Assembly (NCBI RefSeq): GCF_900188105.1
Contig: NZ_FZNP01000009.1
Coordinates: 62,001 to 126,000 of the forward strand
Length of the DNA: 64,000 nucleotides
Source of the DNA: Actinomadura mexicana
GTDB lineage: Bacteria; Actinomycetota; Actinomycetes; Streptosporangiales; Streptosporangiaceae
Direction: 5' to 3'
Shown: positions 49,433-58,430 of the stretch, in pieces
Position numbering within the stretch: position 1 is the stretch's first letter
How the letters are laid out: each line of letters starts with the position of its first letter
Notes under the pieces: generated by a model
The model's input: only the letters and a program-made list of their open reading frames with translations
Told to the model about the DNA's origin: nothing
Databases searched by the model: none
Made by a program: the position numbers and the translations under genes

Positions 49433-49474
49433 AGCGCAGAATCATCGCACGCATTCCCGATACTATTTGCGGCC

Positions 49475-51253
49475 ATGTCTGCTCTTGCGGCGATGTTCCG
49501 GTCGCGTCCGGCCGTCCTGGCGGTCTCGGCGGCGCTGGCCTTCCCCCTGCTGACCAGCACTTCCGCGACGGCGGCCGAGGTCGGCGAGGCGTCCGGGGCC
49601 GGTGCGGCGGCATCCGGTATCGCCGCGGCCGAGCGGGTGCTCAAGGACGACGTCGTCCTCACCGCGGTCCAGGGCGGCACGGTCAGGGTGAAGGAGACGA
49701 TCGTCTACCGGTTCGCCGGGCACGACGGCTTCCAGCGGACGTATCCGACCCGGGCGCACGAGAGCGTCACCGAGGACCGCGTCTACAGGATCGAGAACCT
49801 GCGGGCGGCCAGCCCGGACGGCGGGCCGTCGAAGGCCACCGCGTCCAGCGAGGGCCTGCACACGACGGTCGAGGTGGCGGGCGACCGGAAGCTGACCGGC
49901 GACCACACGGTCGTCCTGGAGTACGACGTGCGCGGCGCGATCACCCGGATGGGGGCGGCGGAGGAGCTGCGCTGGCCGGTGGTCGGCGGCTGGAAGGTGC
50001 CGCTGGACGAGGCGAAGGCCACCGTCGACGGCGGCGCGATGATCCGCAACGTCAACTGCTTCACCGGGCCGATCGGCAGCACGATCGGCTGCACGCAGTA
50101 CTACACGAACCACACGCACACCCAGGGCGTGTTCGCCCAGCAGGGAATGCTGCCCGGCGAGTACCTGACGGTCGTCGCGGGCCTGCCGGCCGGGACGACG
50201 GGCGGCCACGCGATCCACGAGCGCCGCCACACGGTCGCGACCGCGTTCTCCGTCAACGCCGTGACCGGCGCCGCGCTCGGCGGCCTGCTGGTGCTGCTGG
50301 TGGGCGGCGTCCTCGCCCTCTACCTGCTGCGCGGGCGGGACGCGCGGACCGTCGGGAAGCGGGCCGCCGAGGGCGACCAGGCGCCGGTGGCCGGGGCGGA
50401 CTTCGAGCCGCCGGACGGGGTGCGCCCCGGGCAGATCGGCACGCTGATCGACGAGCAGGCCGACGTGATCGACGTGACCGCGACGATCGTCGACCTCGCC
50501 GTGCGCGGCTACCTGCTGATCGAGGAGGAGGACCGGGCCGCCACCGGCCGCCTCGACTGGACGCTGCGCCGCCTCGACCGCACGCAGGTCGACCTGCTCC
50601 CCTACGAGCGGATCCTGCTGGACGCGCTGCTGACGGCCCCGGACGGGTCCGGCCGCGACGCCGTCCGGCTGTCGGAGCTCGGCGGGACGTTCGCGACGAA
50701 GCTCGCGCAGGTCAGGGCCGCGATGTACGACGACGTGGTGAAGCAGGGCTGGTTCGCGCGGCGGCCCGACACCGTCCGGTCCCGGTGGACGGTCGCGGGC
50801 ATCCTCGTGACGCTGCTCGGCATCGCCGGGACGGTCGCGCTGGCGCTCACCACCGAGTGGGCGCTGGCCGGGCTCGCGCTGATCATCGCGGGCGCGGCGC
50901 TGGCCTATGGCGGCCAGTACATGCCGGCGAAGACGGCGCGCGGCGCCACGGTCCTCGCGCACACGATCGGTTTCCGCGCGTTCCTGGAGCGCGGCGCCCT
51001 CCCCGACGACGGGTCCATGGCGGCGCGCCAGCGGATCGCGCTGTTCTCGCGTTTCCTGCCGTACGCGGTGGTGTTCGACCTCGTGGCGAAGTGGGCCGAG
51101 ACGGTCAAGGACGCGGGCGAGCGCGCGACGGGCGCCGACAACCTCTACTGGTACGAGGGCCCGGCGGAATGGGACCTGTCGAAGTTCGCCGAGTCGATGC
51201 GCACGTTCACGCTGGCCACCTCGGGGTCCATCTCCCAGTCGCGCGGACTGTGA
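49475..51253 (+). CDS. DUF2207 membrane protein
   Basis: 592 aa. Signal peptide (residues 1-33, ending TSATAAE), an N-terminal extracellular beta domain with RVKETIVYRFAGHDGFQRTYPTR, one TM (about 265-290), a cytoplasmic domain (VDLAVRGYLLIEEED; LLPYERILLDAL) and a hairpin of two TMs near 450-490, the typical DUF2207 layout. A Gly/Ser-rich tail found in other members is missing. TACTAT 8 nt before the ATG suggests leaderless expression. Function unknown. Confidence 0.88.
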   Translation: MSALAAMFRSRPAVLAVSAALAFPLLTSTSATAAEVGEASGAGAAASGIAAAERVLKDDVVLTAVQGGTVRVKETIVYRFAGHDGFQRTYPTRAHESVTEDRVYRIENLRAASPDGGPSKATASSEGLHTTVEVAGDRKLTGDHTVVLEYDVRGAITRMGAAEELRWPVVGGWKVPLDEAKATVDGGAMIRNVNCFTGPIGSTIGCTQYYTNHTHTQGVFAQQGMLPGEYLTVVAGLPAGTTGGHAIHERRHTVATAFSVNAVTGAALGGLLVLLVGGVLALYLLRGRDARTVGKRAAEGDQAPVAGADFEPPDGVRPGQIGTLIDEQADVIDVTATIVDLAVRGYLLIEEEDRAATGRLDWTLRRLDRTQVDLLPYERILLDALLTAPDGSGRDAVRLSELGGTFATKLAQVRAAMYDDVVKQGWFARRPDTVRSRWTVAGILVTLLGIAGTVALALTTEWALAGLALIIAGAALAYGGQYMPAKTARGATVLAHTIGFRAFLERGALPDDGSMAARQRIALFSRFLPYAVVFDLVAKWAETVKDAGERATGADNLYWYEGPAEWDLSKFAESMRTFTLATSGSISQSRGL

Positions 51254-51314
51254 CGGCGCCGGGCGGTTAACCGCCTGACGCCGGGTAAAGCCTGGGGCGA
51301 GGAGGTGTCGCCTC

Positions 51315-51692
51315 ATGGTCGCCAGCGCGGTGCTCGCCCAGTCCGACCGCCTCGGGAACGCCTACTTCCTGGCCATCGGCCCGGCGGTCATCTTCCTGGC
51401 GCTCATCGGGTGGGTGACGGTCGTGCTGACGACGTCGCGCGAGCGCCACCACTACCCCAGCTCAGGAGACGGCCTGCCGCACCGCGGGCCCGTCATGGGC
51501 GGCGTGATCATGGGCGGCCCGTCGCAGCGGCCGCGGCGCGACCCGGTGGCCCACGGCGAGGTCGCGGCCCCTGTCGAGCAGGGGCGGACGGAGGAGGAGG
51601 CCCGCGTGCGGGGACGGGCCGAAGCGGAGAGGGTCCGCGCCGAGCCGCCCGCCAGGAGCCGCCGCAGATTCGGGCTTCCCAGGCTCCGCTGA
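51315..51692 (+). CDS. small single-pass membrane protein, unknown
   Basis: 125 aa. One TM helix (about 19-40, YFLAIGPAVIFLALIGWVTVV), then a charged cytoplasmic tail with many Arg/Glu. GAGGAGG lies 9 nt upstream of the ATG. Same strand as the DUF2207 gene, 61 nt downstream. No family recognised. Confidence 0.78.
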   Translation: MVASAVLAQSDRLGNAYFLAIGPAVIFLALIGWVTVVLTTSRERHHYPSSGDGLPHRGPVMGGVIMGGPSQRPRRDPVAHGEVAAPVEQGRTEEEARVRGRAEAERVRAEPPARSRRRFGLPRLR

Positions 51693-51842
51693 CGCGGCGG
51701 CCGGAACAGAGGACGCGACGCCCGCCGGGTCCGGCGACCCCGCACCCGCACCCCGCCCGGCGGGCGCCGTAGACGCCCGTGGTGGCCGTCGAGACCCCTC
51801 CCGACGGTCACCACGGGTCAGACAGGCCGCACCGGCTTCCTC

Positions 51843-51863
51843 GTAAGATGTCTGACATCTTAC
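51843..51863. promoter_or_regulatory. GntR-type operator
   Basis: Perfect palindrome: GTAAGATGTC (51843-51852), T, GACATCTTAC (51854-51863), containing the GTC-n-GAC core common to FadR-subfamily operators, 13 nt before the regulator start. Confidence 0.8.
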
Positions 51864-51876
51864 GTTGGAGGCTTTC

Positions 51877-52581
51877 GTGGCGTTGAGTCCCGTATCGAGC
51901 GGGTCGACGGTGGACGCCGTGCTCGACCAGCTCCAGGCGCAGGTCAGCGGCGGCGCCTGGCCGGTCGGCCGGCGGATCCCGGCCGAGCTGGACCTGGCCG
52001 CGCAGCTCGGGGTGAGCCGCCCGGCCGTCCGGGAGGCGATCCGGGCGCTGTCGCACGTGGGGGTGCTGGAGGTGCGGCGCGGCGACGGGACGTACGTGCG
52101 CAGCTGCGCCGACCCGCGCCCGCTGCTGCGCCGGATGTCCCGCGCGTCCGCGCGGGACGTGTTCGAGGTGCAGCTCGCCTACGACGTCCAGGCGGCCCGG
52201 CTGGCGGCGCGCCGCCGCACCGGCGCGGACCTGGCGCGGCTGGAGGGGCTGCTCCGCGCCCGCGACGAGGCCACCGAACCGGACGCGTTCGGCTCCGCCG
52301 ACGCGCGGTTCCACCTCGGCGTCGCGGAGGCCTCCCGCAATCCGGTCCTGATCGAGGCGATGCGGTTCTTCATCGACCGGCTGCACGAGTCGATGCGCGC
52401 GATCCGGCTGGACCACGAGGTCCCCGAGGCGGGACCGGCCCGGCACCGCGCCGTGCTGGACGCGATCGCGGCGGGCGACCCGGAAGCGGCCGCGTCGGCC
52501 GCCGCCGCCGTCGTGGAGCCGACCCTCACCGTCCTGGAGTGCCTGCTCGACGAGGCCCGCGTGCCCGAGGGCGACGCGTGA
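51877..52581 (+). CDS. GntR/FadR family transcriptional regulator
   Basis: 234 aa. wHTH: GRRIPAELDLAAQLGVSRPAVREAIRALSHVGVLEVRRGDGTYV (seen as IPAELDLAAQLGVSRPAVRE); FCD ligand domain with metal-type residues DARFHLGVAEASRNPVL and ARHRAVLDAIAAGDPEAA. GTG 51877 has GGAGG 5-7 nt upstream. Overlaps the downstream permease gene (GTGA), which it probably regulates. Confidence 0.92.
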   Translation: MALSPVSSGSTVDAVLDQLQAQVSGGAWPVGRRIPAELDLAAQLGVSRPAVREAIRALSHVGVLEVRRGDGTYVRSCADPRPLLRRMSRASARDVFEVQLAYDVQAARLAARRRTGADLARLEGLLRARDEATEPDAFGSADARFHLGVAEASRNPVLIEAMRFFIDRLHESMRAIRLDHEVPEAGPARHRAVLDAIAAGDPEAAASAAAAVVEPTLTVLECLLDEARVPEGDA

Positions 52582-53825
52582 CCGGGCGGCGCGCCGGACT
52601 GGCCGGCGCCCTGCTGATGATCGTCCTGCTGGCGGTCAACCTGCGGCCGGCGGTCGCGGCGGTCGGGCCGCTGCTGACCGAGATCAGCGACGCCTTCCGC
52701 CTGTCCGGGACCGCGGGGGGCGCGCTCACCACGCTGCCGCTGGCGTTCTTCGGCTCCTACGGGCTCGCCGCCGCCTTCCTGCGGCGCCCCCCGCGCCCCG
52801 AGACGCTGGTGGTGTGCGCGATGGCGCTGCTGGTCGCCGGGCTGCTGCTGCGGCTGCCGGGCGGCGTGGTCGCGCTGTTCGCCGGCTCCCTGGTCGCGGG
52901 GATCGCGATCAGCATCGGCAACATCGCGATGCCGGCGATCATCAAGCGGGACCACCCGTCCCGGATCACGACGGTGACGGCGCTGTACACGGTCGCGATC
53001 TCGGGCGGTGCGAGCCTGTCGTCGGGATTCGCCGTGCCGGTGGAGAACCTGTTCGACGCGACGTGGCGGCTGCCGCTCGGCCTGCTCACGATCCCCGCGG
53101 CGCTCGCCGGGCTGCTGTGGCTGCCGAGGGCGCGGCGGGCGACGCGCGCGGCCCGCTCGGCCCCGCCCGCGGCGCCCCCGCGCGGCGTCGCGGCGCTGGT
53201 GTGGCGGTCGGGCCTGGCCTGGCACGTCACGGTGTTCATGGGCCTGCAGTCGCTGCTGGCCTACGTGGTGCTCGGCTGGCTGCCGACGATCTGCCAGGAC
53301 CGCGGGATGGACGAGGCGACCGCCGGCTACGTGCTGGCACTGGTGGCGGCGACCCAGGCGGTCGGGTCGCTGGCCGTCCCGGTGCTGGCCCGGCGGACCC
53401 GCGACCAGCGCCCCCTGGTGGTCGCCACGGTGGCGCTGACCGCGCTGGGCTTCGTCGGGGTGGCCTGGGCGCCGATCGCGTCGGTGTGGGGCTGGACGGT
53501 GGTCCTCGGCCTCGGCCAGGGCCTCGGGTTCGCGACCGCGCTGTCGTTCATCGGGCTCCGCGCCCACGACGCCCACGTCGCCGTCCAGCTGTCGGGGATG
53601 GCGCAGGGCGTCGGCTACGTCATCGCGGCGCTCGGCCCGCTCGCCCTCGGCGCGCTGCACGACGCCACCGGCGGATGGACCGTTCCGATGCTGGGCGTGC
53701 TGGCCGTCTGCGCCGCGCTGGCCGTCCCGGGCCTGCCCGCCGGACGGCTCCGCACCGTGGGCGCGCCCGCAGCACCGGCGCCCGAAACGGTTAATACGGG
53801 ATCTAGCGGACACATCCCTAACTGA
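52578..53825 (+). CDS. MFS transporter, CynX/NimT family
   Basis: 415 aa, 12 TM segments. The N-terminal LLAVNLRPAVAAVGPLLTEI motif and GNIAMPAIIKRDHP are characteristic of the cyanate permease/2-nitroimidazole transporter family. GTG start overlaps the gntR stop, so expression is coupled to the FadR-type regulator. Substrate unknown; small organic anions are typical for the family. Confidence 0.9.
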   Translation: MTGRRAGLAGALLMIVLLAVNLRPAVAAVGPLLTEISDAFRLSGTAGGALTTLPLAFFGSYGLAAAFLRRPPRPETLVVCAMALLVAGLLLRLPGGVVALFAGSLVAGIAISIGNIAMPAIIKRDHPSRITTVTALYTVAISGGASLSSGFAVPVENLFDATWRLPLGLLTIPAALAGLLWLPRARRATRAARSAPPAAPPRGVAALVWRSGLAWHVTVFMGLQSLLAYVVLGWLPTICQDRGMDEATAGYVLALVAATQAVGSLAVPVLARRTRDQRPLVVATVALTALGFVGVAWAPIASVWGWTVVLGLGQGLGFATALSFIGLRAHDAHVAVQLSGMAQGVGYVIAALGPLALGALHDATGGWTVPMLGVLAVCAALAVPGLPAGRLRTVGAPAAPAPETVNTGSSGHIPN

Positions 53826-53868
53826 CCCTACGGAAGGGCCGATTCACGCCATCGGGAGGTGGTCCGCC

Positions 53869-54273
53869 ATGCTCACCACGATCGTCGCCGACCCTGTACT
53901 GGCGGACACGTCCCCCACGGGCGCACGTTACTTCGCCTGGATCATCCCGGTCCTGATCGTCGGCGCACTGCTGACGTGGCTGTACGCGACGCGCGCCGCC
54001 TCGTCCCGGAAGCTCCATTGCTCGCGCAGGAACAACCAGCTGAACCAGCGGGGCATGGAGCAGGGCGGCTACTACACCTACGCGCCGGGGATGTTCTCGC
54101 ACAGCTACCCGCCGGCCAAGGAGGGCCAGCCGCTGGAGTTCCGCAAGGACAACCCCCAGCCCGGACGGGAACCGAAGAAGCCGTGGCCCGACGGCGTCCT
54201 GTACGAGCAGACGATCTTCCGGGGCGAGTTCGACGAGCTCAAGACGCCCAAGAGCACCGAGAGCCGCTCCTAG
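53869..54273 (+). CDS. small membrane-anchored protein, unknown
   Basis: 134 aa. One TM segment (about 21-43, ARYFAWIIPVLIVGALLTW) with a C-terminal hydrophilic domain rich in Tyr/Pro/Lys. GGGAGGTGG upstream of the ATG. Single Cys near residue 51. No family recognised. Its TAG shares CTAG with the convergent DHFR-like gene. Confidence 0.75.
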   Translation: MLTTIVADPVLADTSPTGARYFAWIIPVLIVGALLTWLYATRAASSRKLHCSRRNNQLNQRGMEQGGYYTYAPGMFSHSYPPAKEGQPLEFRKDNPQPGREPKKPWPDGVLYEQTIFRGEFDELKTPKSTESRS

Positions 54274-54878
54274 CCCGCCGGCCAGGAGGCCGACCCCCGC
54301 TCCGCGCCCCCCGCGCGGGCGTAGACGGTGACGACGAGCCCGGAGTCGAAGGAGTGGGCGTCGGTCGGGGTGAACGCCGCGAGGGAGAAGGGGCCGTCGA
54401 ACAGGGGGATCCCTGACCCGATCACCAGCGGGTGGCGCTTGATGACCAGGGCGTCGATCTCGTCCACCAGTGCGGCGGCGAGCTTCCCGCCGCCCGCGAG
54501 CCAGATGTCGAGCCCCTCCCGCTCCTTCAGCTTGCGGACCAGCCCGGCCGGATCCCCAGGGACGACGGTCACCGCTGGGTCCTCGATGTCGAGCGTCGTG
54601 GAGACGACGTACTGCTCCAGTTGCGGATACGGGCTGGTGAGCCCGACGGCAAGGCCCGGCTCATAGGTGCCGCGGCCCATCACGACGGTGTCGAAGTGCC
54701 GGTTCGGGGCGGCGGCCACACCGAGCGGCCCGCGGGCATGGGCGGGCAGCGTCTCGGGGTACTCGGCCATGATCATCTCGGCGGGCTCGCCCTCGAAGGG
54801 GAAGAAGTCGAACTGCCCCTCCGGCCCTGCGATGAAGCCGTCGAGGGTGGCGGAGACGTAGTAGACCAGCTTGCGCAT
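54270..54878 (-). CDS. dihydrofolate reductase-like protein (RibD C-terminal family)
   Basis: 202 aa. MRKLVYYVSATLDGFIAGPEGQ at the N-terminus, VVMGRGTYE, and IWLAGGGKLAAALVDEIDALVIKRHPLVIGSG (in parts) fit the RibD_C/YwjB-like group, NADPH-dependent reductases of unknown substrate. Located 50 nt after a small gene on the same strand and divergent from a TetR gene. Confidence 0.88.
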   Translation of the reverse strand: MRKLVYYVSATLDGFIAGPEGQFDFFPFEGEPAEMIMAEYPETLPAHARGPLGVAAAPNRHFDTVVMGRGTYEPGLAVGLTSPYPQLEQYVVSTTLDIEDPAVTVVPGDPAGLVRKLKEREGLDIWLAGGGKLAAALVDEIDALVIKRHPLVIGSGIPLFDGPFSLAAFTPTDAHSFDSGLVVTVYARAGGAERGSASWPAG

Positions 54879-54928
54879 GCGGTGCTCGCTTCCAGGAGTC
54901 GAGTACGGGAGCCGGGACGGACGGCGAT

Positions 54929-55087
54929 TCAGCGGACGGACCCGGGCTTGCGCGGTGGCCGCGGTCGGGGAACGGTACGGGGCTTCGGTACGTGACGGTC
55001 CCATCCGGGACGTCCCGCGCGGCCGGGCAGGGCGGTGCGGTCCTGGGGCAGGTGGAGCGCGGAAGGAGTGGTGGACTGGGCGCGCAT
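54929..55087 (-). CDS. 52-aa basic Pro-rich small protein, unknown
   Basis: ATG 55087 has a strong ribosome site (GAGGAGA, 4 nt spacing). The frame runs MRAQSTTPSALHLPQDRT... to TGA at 54931-54929, rich in Pro and Arg. It would be the first gene of the operon with the DHFR-like gene, directly next to the TetR operator. It could be a leader peptide or a real small protein. Confidence 0.5.
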   Translation of the reverse strand: MRAQSTTPSALHLPQDRTALPGRAGRPGWDRHVPKPRTVPRPRPPRKPGSVR

Positions 55088-55120
55088 GCGATCTCCTCTT
55101 ACTGCCTTTAATGTACTCTG

Positions 55121-55156
55121 AGTGCAGTGGTTTGAACTTAGTACTGCACTTGCAGT
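55121..55156. promoter_or_regulatory. TetR operator candidate
   Basis: AGTGCAGT (55121-55128) and ACTGCACT (55143-55150) are inverted; the latter is part of the 14-bp palindrome ACTGCACTTGCAGT (55143-55156). Located in the divergent region of the small-protein/DHFR operon and tetR. Confidence 0.65.
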
Positions 55157-55185
55157 GATTGCAAGCCGATGTGATGGAGGACACA

Positions 55186-55764
55186 GTGCGACGCAACCCC
55201 GCCCGTCGGGCCGCCCTGCTGGACGCGGCGATCGAGGTCCTGGCCCATGAGGGGTCGCGCGGCCTGACGCTGCGCGCGATCGACGCCGAGGCGGGCGTCC
55301 CCACCGGCACCGCCACGAACTACTTCGCCGACCGCGCCGACCTGCTCACCCAGGTCATGCACCGCACCCGCGAGCGCCTCACCCCCGACCCGCAGGCCCT
55401 GGCCGAGACGATGCGGCAGGCGCCCGCGCACGCGCTGGTCACCGAGCTGATGCGCCAGCTCCTCGGCCGCATGCGGGCCGACCGGTCCGGCTACCTGGCC
55501 ATGCTGGAGCTGCGGCTGGAGGCGACGCGGCGCCCGGAACTGCACACCGAGCTCGGCGGCTTCCTCGCCGCCGAGCACGAGGAGATCGTCCGCTTCCACC
55601 TGGACGCGGGCCTGCCCGGCGACGCCACGGGCGTCGGCCTGCTGTACTTCGCGATGGCCGGGCTGCTCCTGGACGACTTCACCGTCCCCGCCATCACGGA
55701 GCCCTACGACACCGACGCCCTGATCGACACCATGGTGAACCGGCTGCTGCCCGAGGAGCGCTAG
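55186..55764 (+). CDS. TetR family transcriptional regulator
   Basis: 192 aa. HTH: RAALLDAAIEVLAHEGSRGLTLRAI, DAEAGVPTGTATNYFADRADLLTQV. GTG 55186 has GGAGG 5-6 nt upstream. Probably controls the divergent small protein/DHFR-like operon through the ACTGCA palindromes. Its stop shares CTAG with the asparaginase gene. Confidence 0.9.
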   Translation: MRRNPARRAALLDAAIEVLAHEGSRGLTLRAIDAEAGVPTGTATNYFADRADLLTQVMHRTRERLTPDPQALAETMRQAPAHALVTELMRQLLGRMRADRSGYLAMLELRLEATRRPELHTELGGFLAAEHEEIVRFHLDAGLPGDATGVGLLYFAMAGLLLDDFTVPAITEPYDTDALIDTMVNRLLPEER

Positions 55765-56738
55765 ACCGCCCGGTCGAAGACGCCCGGCGCCGGGCGGATG
55801 GCGCCGACGACGCCGTCCCCGCCGCGCACCTCGACGGTCGCCAGCTCGTCCAGGGCGACCCTGTCGGCGCCGATGTGGACGCCGAGGGCGCGCAGCAGCG
55901 CGACGGTCACGGGCGTCCGGGCCCGCATCGCCCCGTCGTCGATCTTGACGACCCCGGCGCGCCCGTCGGCGGACGCGAAGGCGTCCACGCCCTCGGCGCC
56001 GCACTTGACGAGCAGGCCGGGGACGGCGTCCATCAGCTGCCGCTCCTCGCGACGGGTCCCGGACGTCCACTGCGGGTGCGTCCGCATGGCGTCGGCGACG
56101 CGCCGCTCGTGCGTACCCGGCTCGGCGAGGACGAGCGCCCGGAACGCCCGCGCGACGCCCGCGATGGACACGGCGAACAGCGGCGCCCCGCATCCATCGA
56201 CGCCGACCGCCGCGGCGGGCTCACCGGCCAGTTCTTCGACGACCTCCCGGACGGCCAGCTGCAACGGGTGGCCGGGATCGAGGTAGGAGTCGGTGGGCCA
56301 GCCCGCCGTGACGCACGTGGCGAGCATCGCGGCGTGCTTCCCGGAGCAGTTCATGCGCAGCCGGGAGAGCCCCCCGCCCGTCCGGGCGACCTCCTGCTGC
56401 GTCGCGGGGTCGATCGGCCGGCTCTCGGGGCAGCGCAGGTCGCCGGCCCCCAGCCCGGCGCCCGCGAGGACCTTCTCCACTCCCTCGACGTGGAAGTCCT
56501 CGCCGGAGTGGCTGCCGGCCGCGAGCGCGAGCAGTTCGCCGCCGAGCTCGAACCCGCTGCGCAGCATCGCGACCGCCTGCATCGGCTTGTTCGCCGACCG
56601 GGGAAAGATCGGGGCACCGGTCTCCCCGGCCCGGAAGGCGACGCCCCCGTCCGCGGCCAGCCCGACCGCCGCCCCCCGATGCCGGGACTCCACGAACCCG
56701 GAACGCTCCACCTCGACCAGCACAGGATTGACGTCCAC
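55761..56738 (-). CDS. asparaginase II family protein (PF06089)
   Basis: 325 aa. NPVLVEVERSGFVESRHRGA, PRSANKPMQAVAML, LRMNCSGKHAAMLATCV and VDGCGAPLFAVSI are the blocks conserved in the thermolabile L-asparaginase II family, unrelated to the E. coli enzymes. GTG 56738 has GGAGGG 4 nt upstream. Converts Asn to Asp and ammonia if active as its homologues. Confidence 0.9.
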   Translation of the reverse strand: MDVNPVLVEVERSGFVESRHRGAAVGLAADGGVAFRAGETGAPIFPRSANKPMQAVAMLRSGFELGGELLALAAGSHSGEDFHVEGVEKVLAGAGLGAGDLRCPESRPIDPATQQEVARTGGGLSRLRMNCSGKHAAMLATCVTAGWPTDSYLDPGHPLQLAVREVVEELAGEPAAAVGVDGCGAPLFAVSIAGVARAFRALVLAEPGTHERRVADAMRTHPQWTSGTRREERQLMDAVPGLLVKCGAEGVDAFASADGRAGVVKIDDGAMRARTPVTVALLRALGVHIGADRVALDELATVEVRGGDGVVGAIRPAPGVFDRAV

Positions 56739-56921
56739 CGCACCCTCCATCACCACGTCACCGGCTCCCCAGAACCCCCGGCGATCTCCCCACCCGAAGG
56801 AATCACGCCCCCGCAGTGGCCTTCACCGGAGGCGAACCTGCACGCCTCCATGGTCAAGTACCCAGCTCAGCGCAGGAAACCAATCCACCACCTGTGGATA
56901 ACTCCGCCCGCGCGGGCCCCT

Positions 56922-57734
56922 TCAGAGGATGCGGTTGTCGGGCGAGTCGAGCCAGATGCGTTGTCCCGCCGGGGTCACCGTCACCCCGTACCGGGACGCC
57001 TCGGGTTCGCCGGCCGCCGCCCAGCGTTCGCCGGTCTCCCGGATCGTCTGCTGCTGGAGCCGGTGGCTGCGCATCGGCATGAACCAGGCCGGGAGGCCGA
57101 ATCGTCCCTCCGCAGTGCCGTCCCGCCCAACGGACAGGACGGCGAGCGGCTCGTCCGGATGGAAGGACGCCACCCACGGGACCAGGATCAGTCCACCCGG
57201 CCGAACCTGCTGGACCCAGGCATAGGGCACCTCACGCACGGCGGCGGTAGCCATGATCCTGTCGTAGGGCGCGTGGTCCGGGTGACCGAGCATCCCGTCA
57301 TCGGTGATCACTATGACCGGATACCCGGCCCGCTTCAGCGCCCGGCGCGCGTGATCGGCCAGCGACGCGTCCACCTCCACCGTCGTGACGTTCTCCGCGC
57401 CGGTCAGCTCCGCCAGCAGCGCGGCGTTGTACCCGGTCCCCGTCCCGATCTCCAACACCCGCATACCGGGGCGAAGGTCAAGCGCGTCGAGCATCATCGC
57501 CATGACGCGCGGAGCGCTGCTCGAACTCGTCGGCCACACCCCGCGCTCCGTGGCCCCGTCATCGACCTGGGTGATCACCGAGCGCTCCGATTCGACCTCC
57601 CGCCGCCAGCCGTCCGGTTCGTCTCGGCGGCGGAGCGGCCGAAGCCACCCCGTACCCTCCACGGGGACCCAGATCGTTTCGGGGATGAACTGCTCACGCC
57701 GAACAGTCCCAAGCACCTCAGCCGCGGACCTCAC
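56922..57734 (-). CDS. PCMT-like (protein-L-isoaspartate) O-methyltransferase
   Basis: 270 aa. VLEIGTGTGYNAALLAEL (SAM motif I), VTTVEVDASLADHAR and GGLILVPW place it in the PCMT family; the N-terminal VRREQFIPETIWVP and the QVDDG region are variants of the Actinomycetales-type group that often sits beside RiPP or WhiJ-type loci. GTG 57734 overlaps the stop of the zinc-finger gene (GTGA); a longer start at 57764 is possible but would overlap more. Target not known. Confidence 0.85.
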   Translation of the reverse strand: MRSAAEVLGTVRREQFIPETIWVPVEGTGWLRPLRRRDEPDGWRREVESERSVITQVDDGATERGVWPTSSSSAPRVMAMMLDALDLRPGMRVLEIGTGTGYNAALLAELTGAENVTTVEVDASLADHARRALKRAGYPVIVITDDGMLGHPDHAPYDRIMATAAVREVPYAWVQQVRPGGLILVPWVASFHPDEPLAVLSVGRDGTAEGRFGLPAWFMPMRSHRLQQQTIRETGERWAAAGEPEASRYGVTVTPAGQRIWLDSPDNRIL

Positions 57735-57856
57735 ACTTTCCCCGTACCGCTGCACATCGTGCACGGGACTTCCCGCCGGTTCCCGTCATCACTCTTGAGT
57801 TCTTTGCCCGACCCGTTACAGCCGCTGCACTTCTGCGGCTGACTGTGCTTCCCCAT
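57731..57856 (-). CDS. 41-aa DnaJ-type zinc-finger protein
   Basis: ATG 57856 starts MGKHSQPQKCSGCNGSGKEL, continuing to VPCTMCSGTGKV and TGA. Two CxxCxGxG motifs make a complete DnaJ-like zinc-binding unit, so this is a genuine small protein. Ribosome site GGGGAGA upstream. Its stop overlaps the PCMT start, so the two are co-translated. Confidence 0.82.
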   Translation of the reverse strand: MGKHSQPQKCSGCNGSGKELKSDDGNRREVPCTMCSGTGKV

Positions 57857-57949
57857 CCCGTCTCCCCTTCTCTTGCCCCAGTCTCTCCACGCTGGCACCA
57901 GGAGCCGCAGTCCATCAGTCGCTTGCCCGACACATCACCTGAACAGTCG

Positions 57950-58330
57950 TCACGCGCCCTGCCGCCCCCGCGCCCCGTCCCTCGAACCCGCCCACTCGGT
58001 GCCTGGGAATATCCGGTTCTTCAGGAGCAGGTCCAGCCGTTCAGCCGCCGACTCTGTGTCGCGGCAGAGAGACACGAACCCGCCGCGCCCGTCTCCCGCC
58101 TCGAAGTAGCCCCACGTCCCGCCCGGCAGAGCCCGCGCGGTGAGCACCGCCCCGATGTCGCCGGCCGCGCCGCCCGCATAGACCCACAGCAACGACACCG
58201 GAAAGCGGAACTCCTCTTTGTCATAAAGCCCCACACACCGCCATCCCATCGCCCCGAGCGGCCCCCTGAGCCGCTGCAGGTTGCCCACCGCGACGTCGTG
58301 GCCCTTACACGTCCGCCAGCCGAGCACCAT
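57950..58330 (-). CDS. conserved-looking hypothetical protein
   Basis: About 126 aa from ATG 58330 (no good ribosome site; GTG 58366 is an alternative). Protein-like core GLYDKEEFRFPVSLLWVYAGG, GTWGYFEAGDGRGGFVSLC, and LLLKNRIFPGTEW resembles small actinomycete proteins found near DUF397/ATPase genes (from memory, not verified). Downstream of the ATPase gene on the same strand. Function unknown. Confidence 0.65.
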   Translation of the reverse strand: MVLGWRTCKGHDVAVGNLQRLRGPLGAMGWRCVGLYDKEEFRFPVSLLWVYAGGAAGDIGAVLTARALPGGTWGYFEAGDGRGGFVSLCRDTESAAERLDLLLKNRIFPGTEWAGSRDGARGRQGA

Positions 58331-58430
58331 CCGCGAACGGCCGACCGCCTGCCGGACGCCCCGCACCCTCTTACACGCCCCCTCTCCCGTCGCCCTGACC
58401 CATTCCGCCGTCCGCGTGGCTGCGGGAGCG

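Noticed and set aside
47675..49474. Very long upstream extension of the DUF2207 frame
   Set aside because: The extension crosses two minus-strand genes and is Arg/Gly-rich; the signal peptide and -10 element place the start at 49475.
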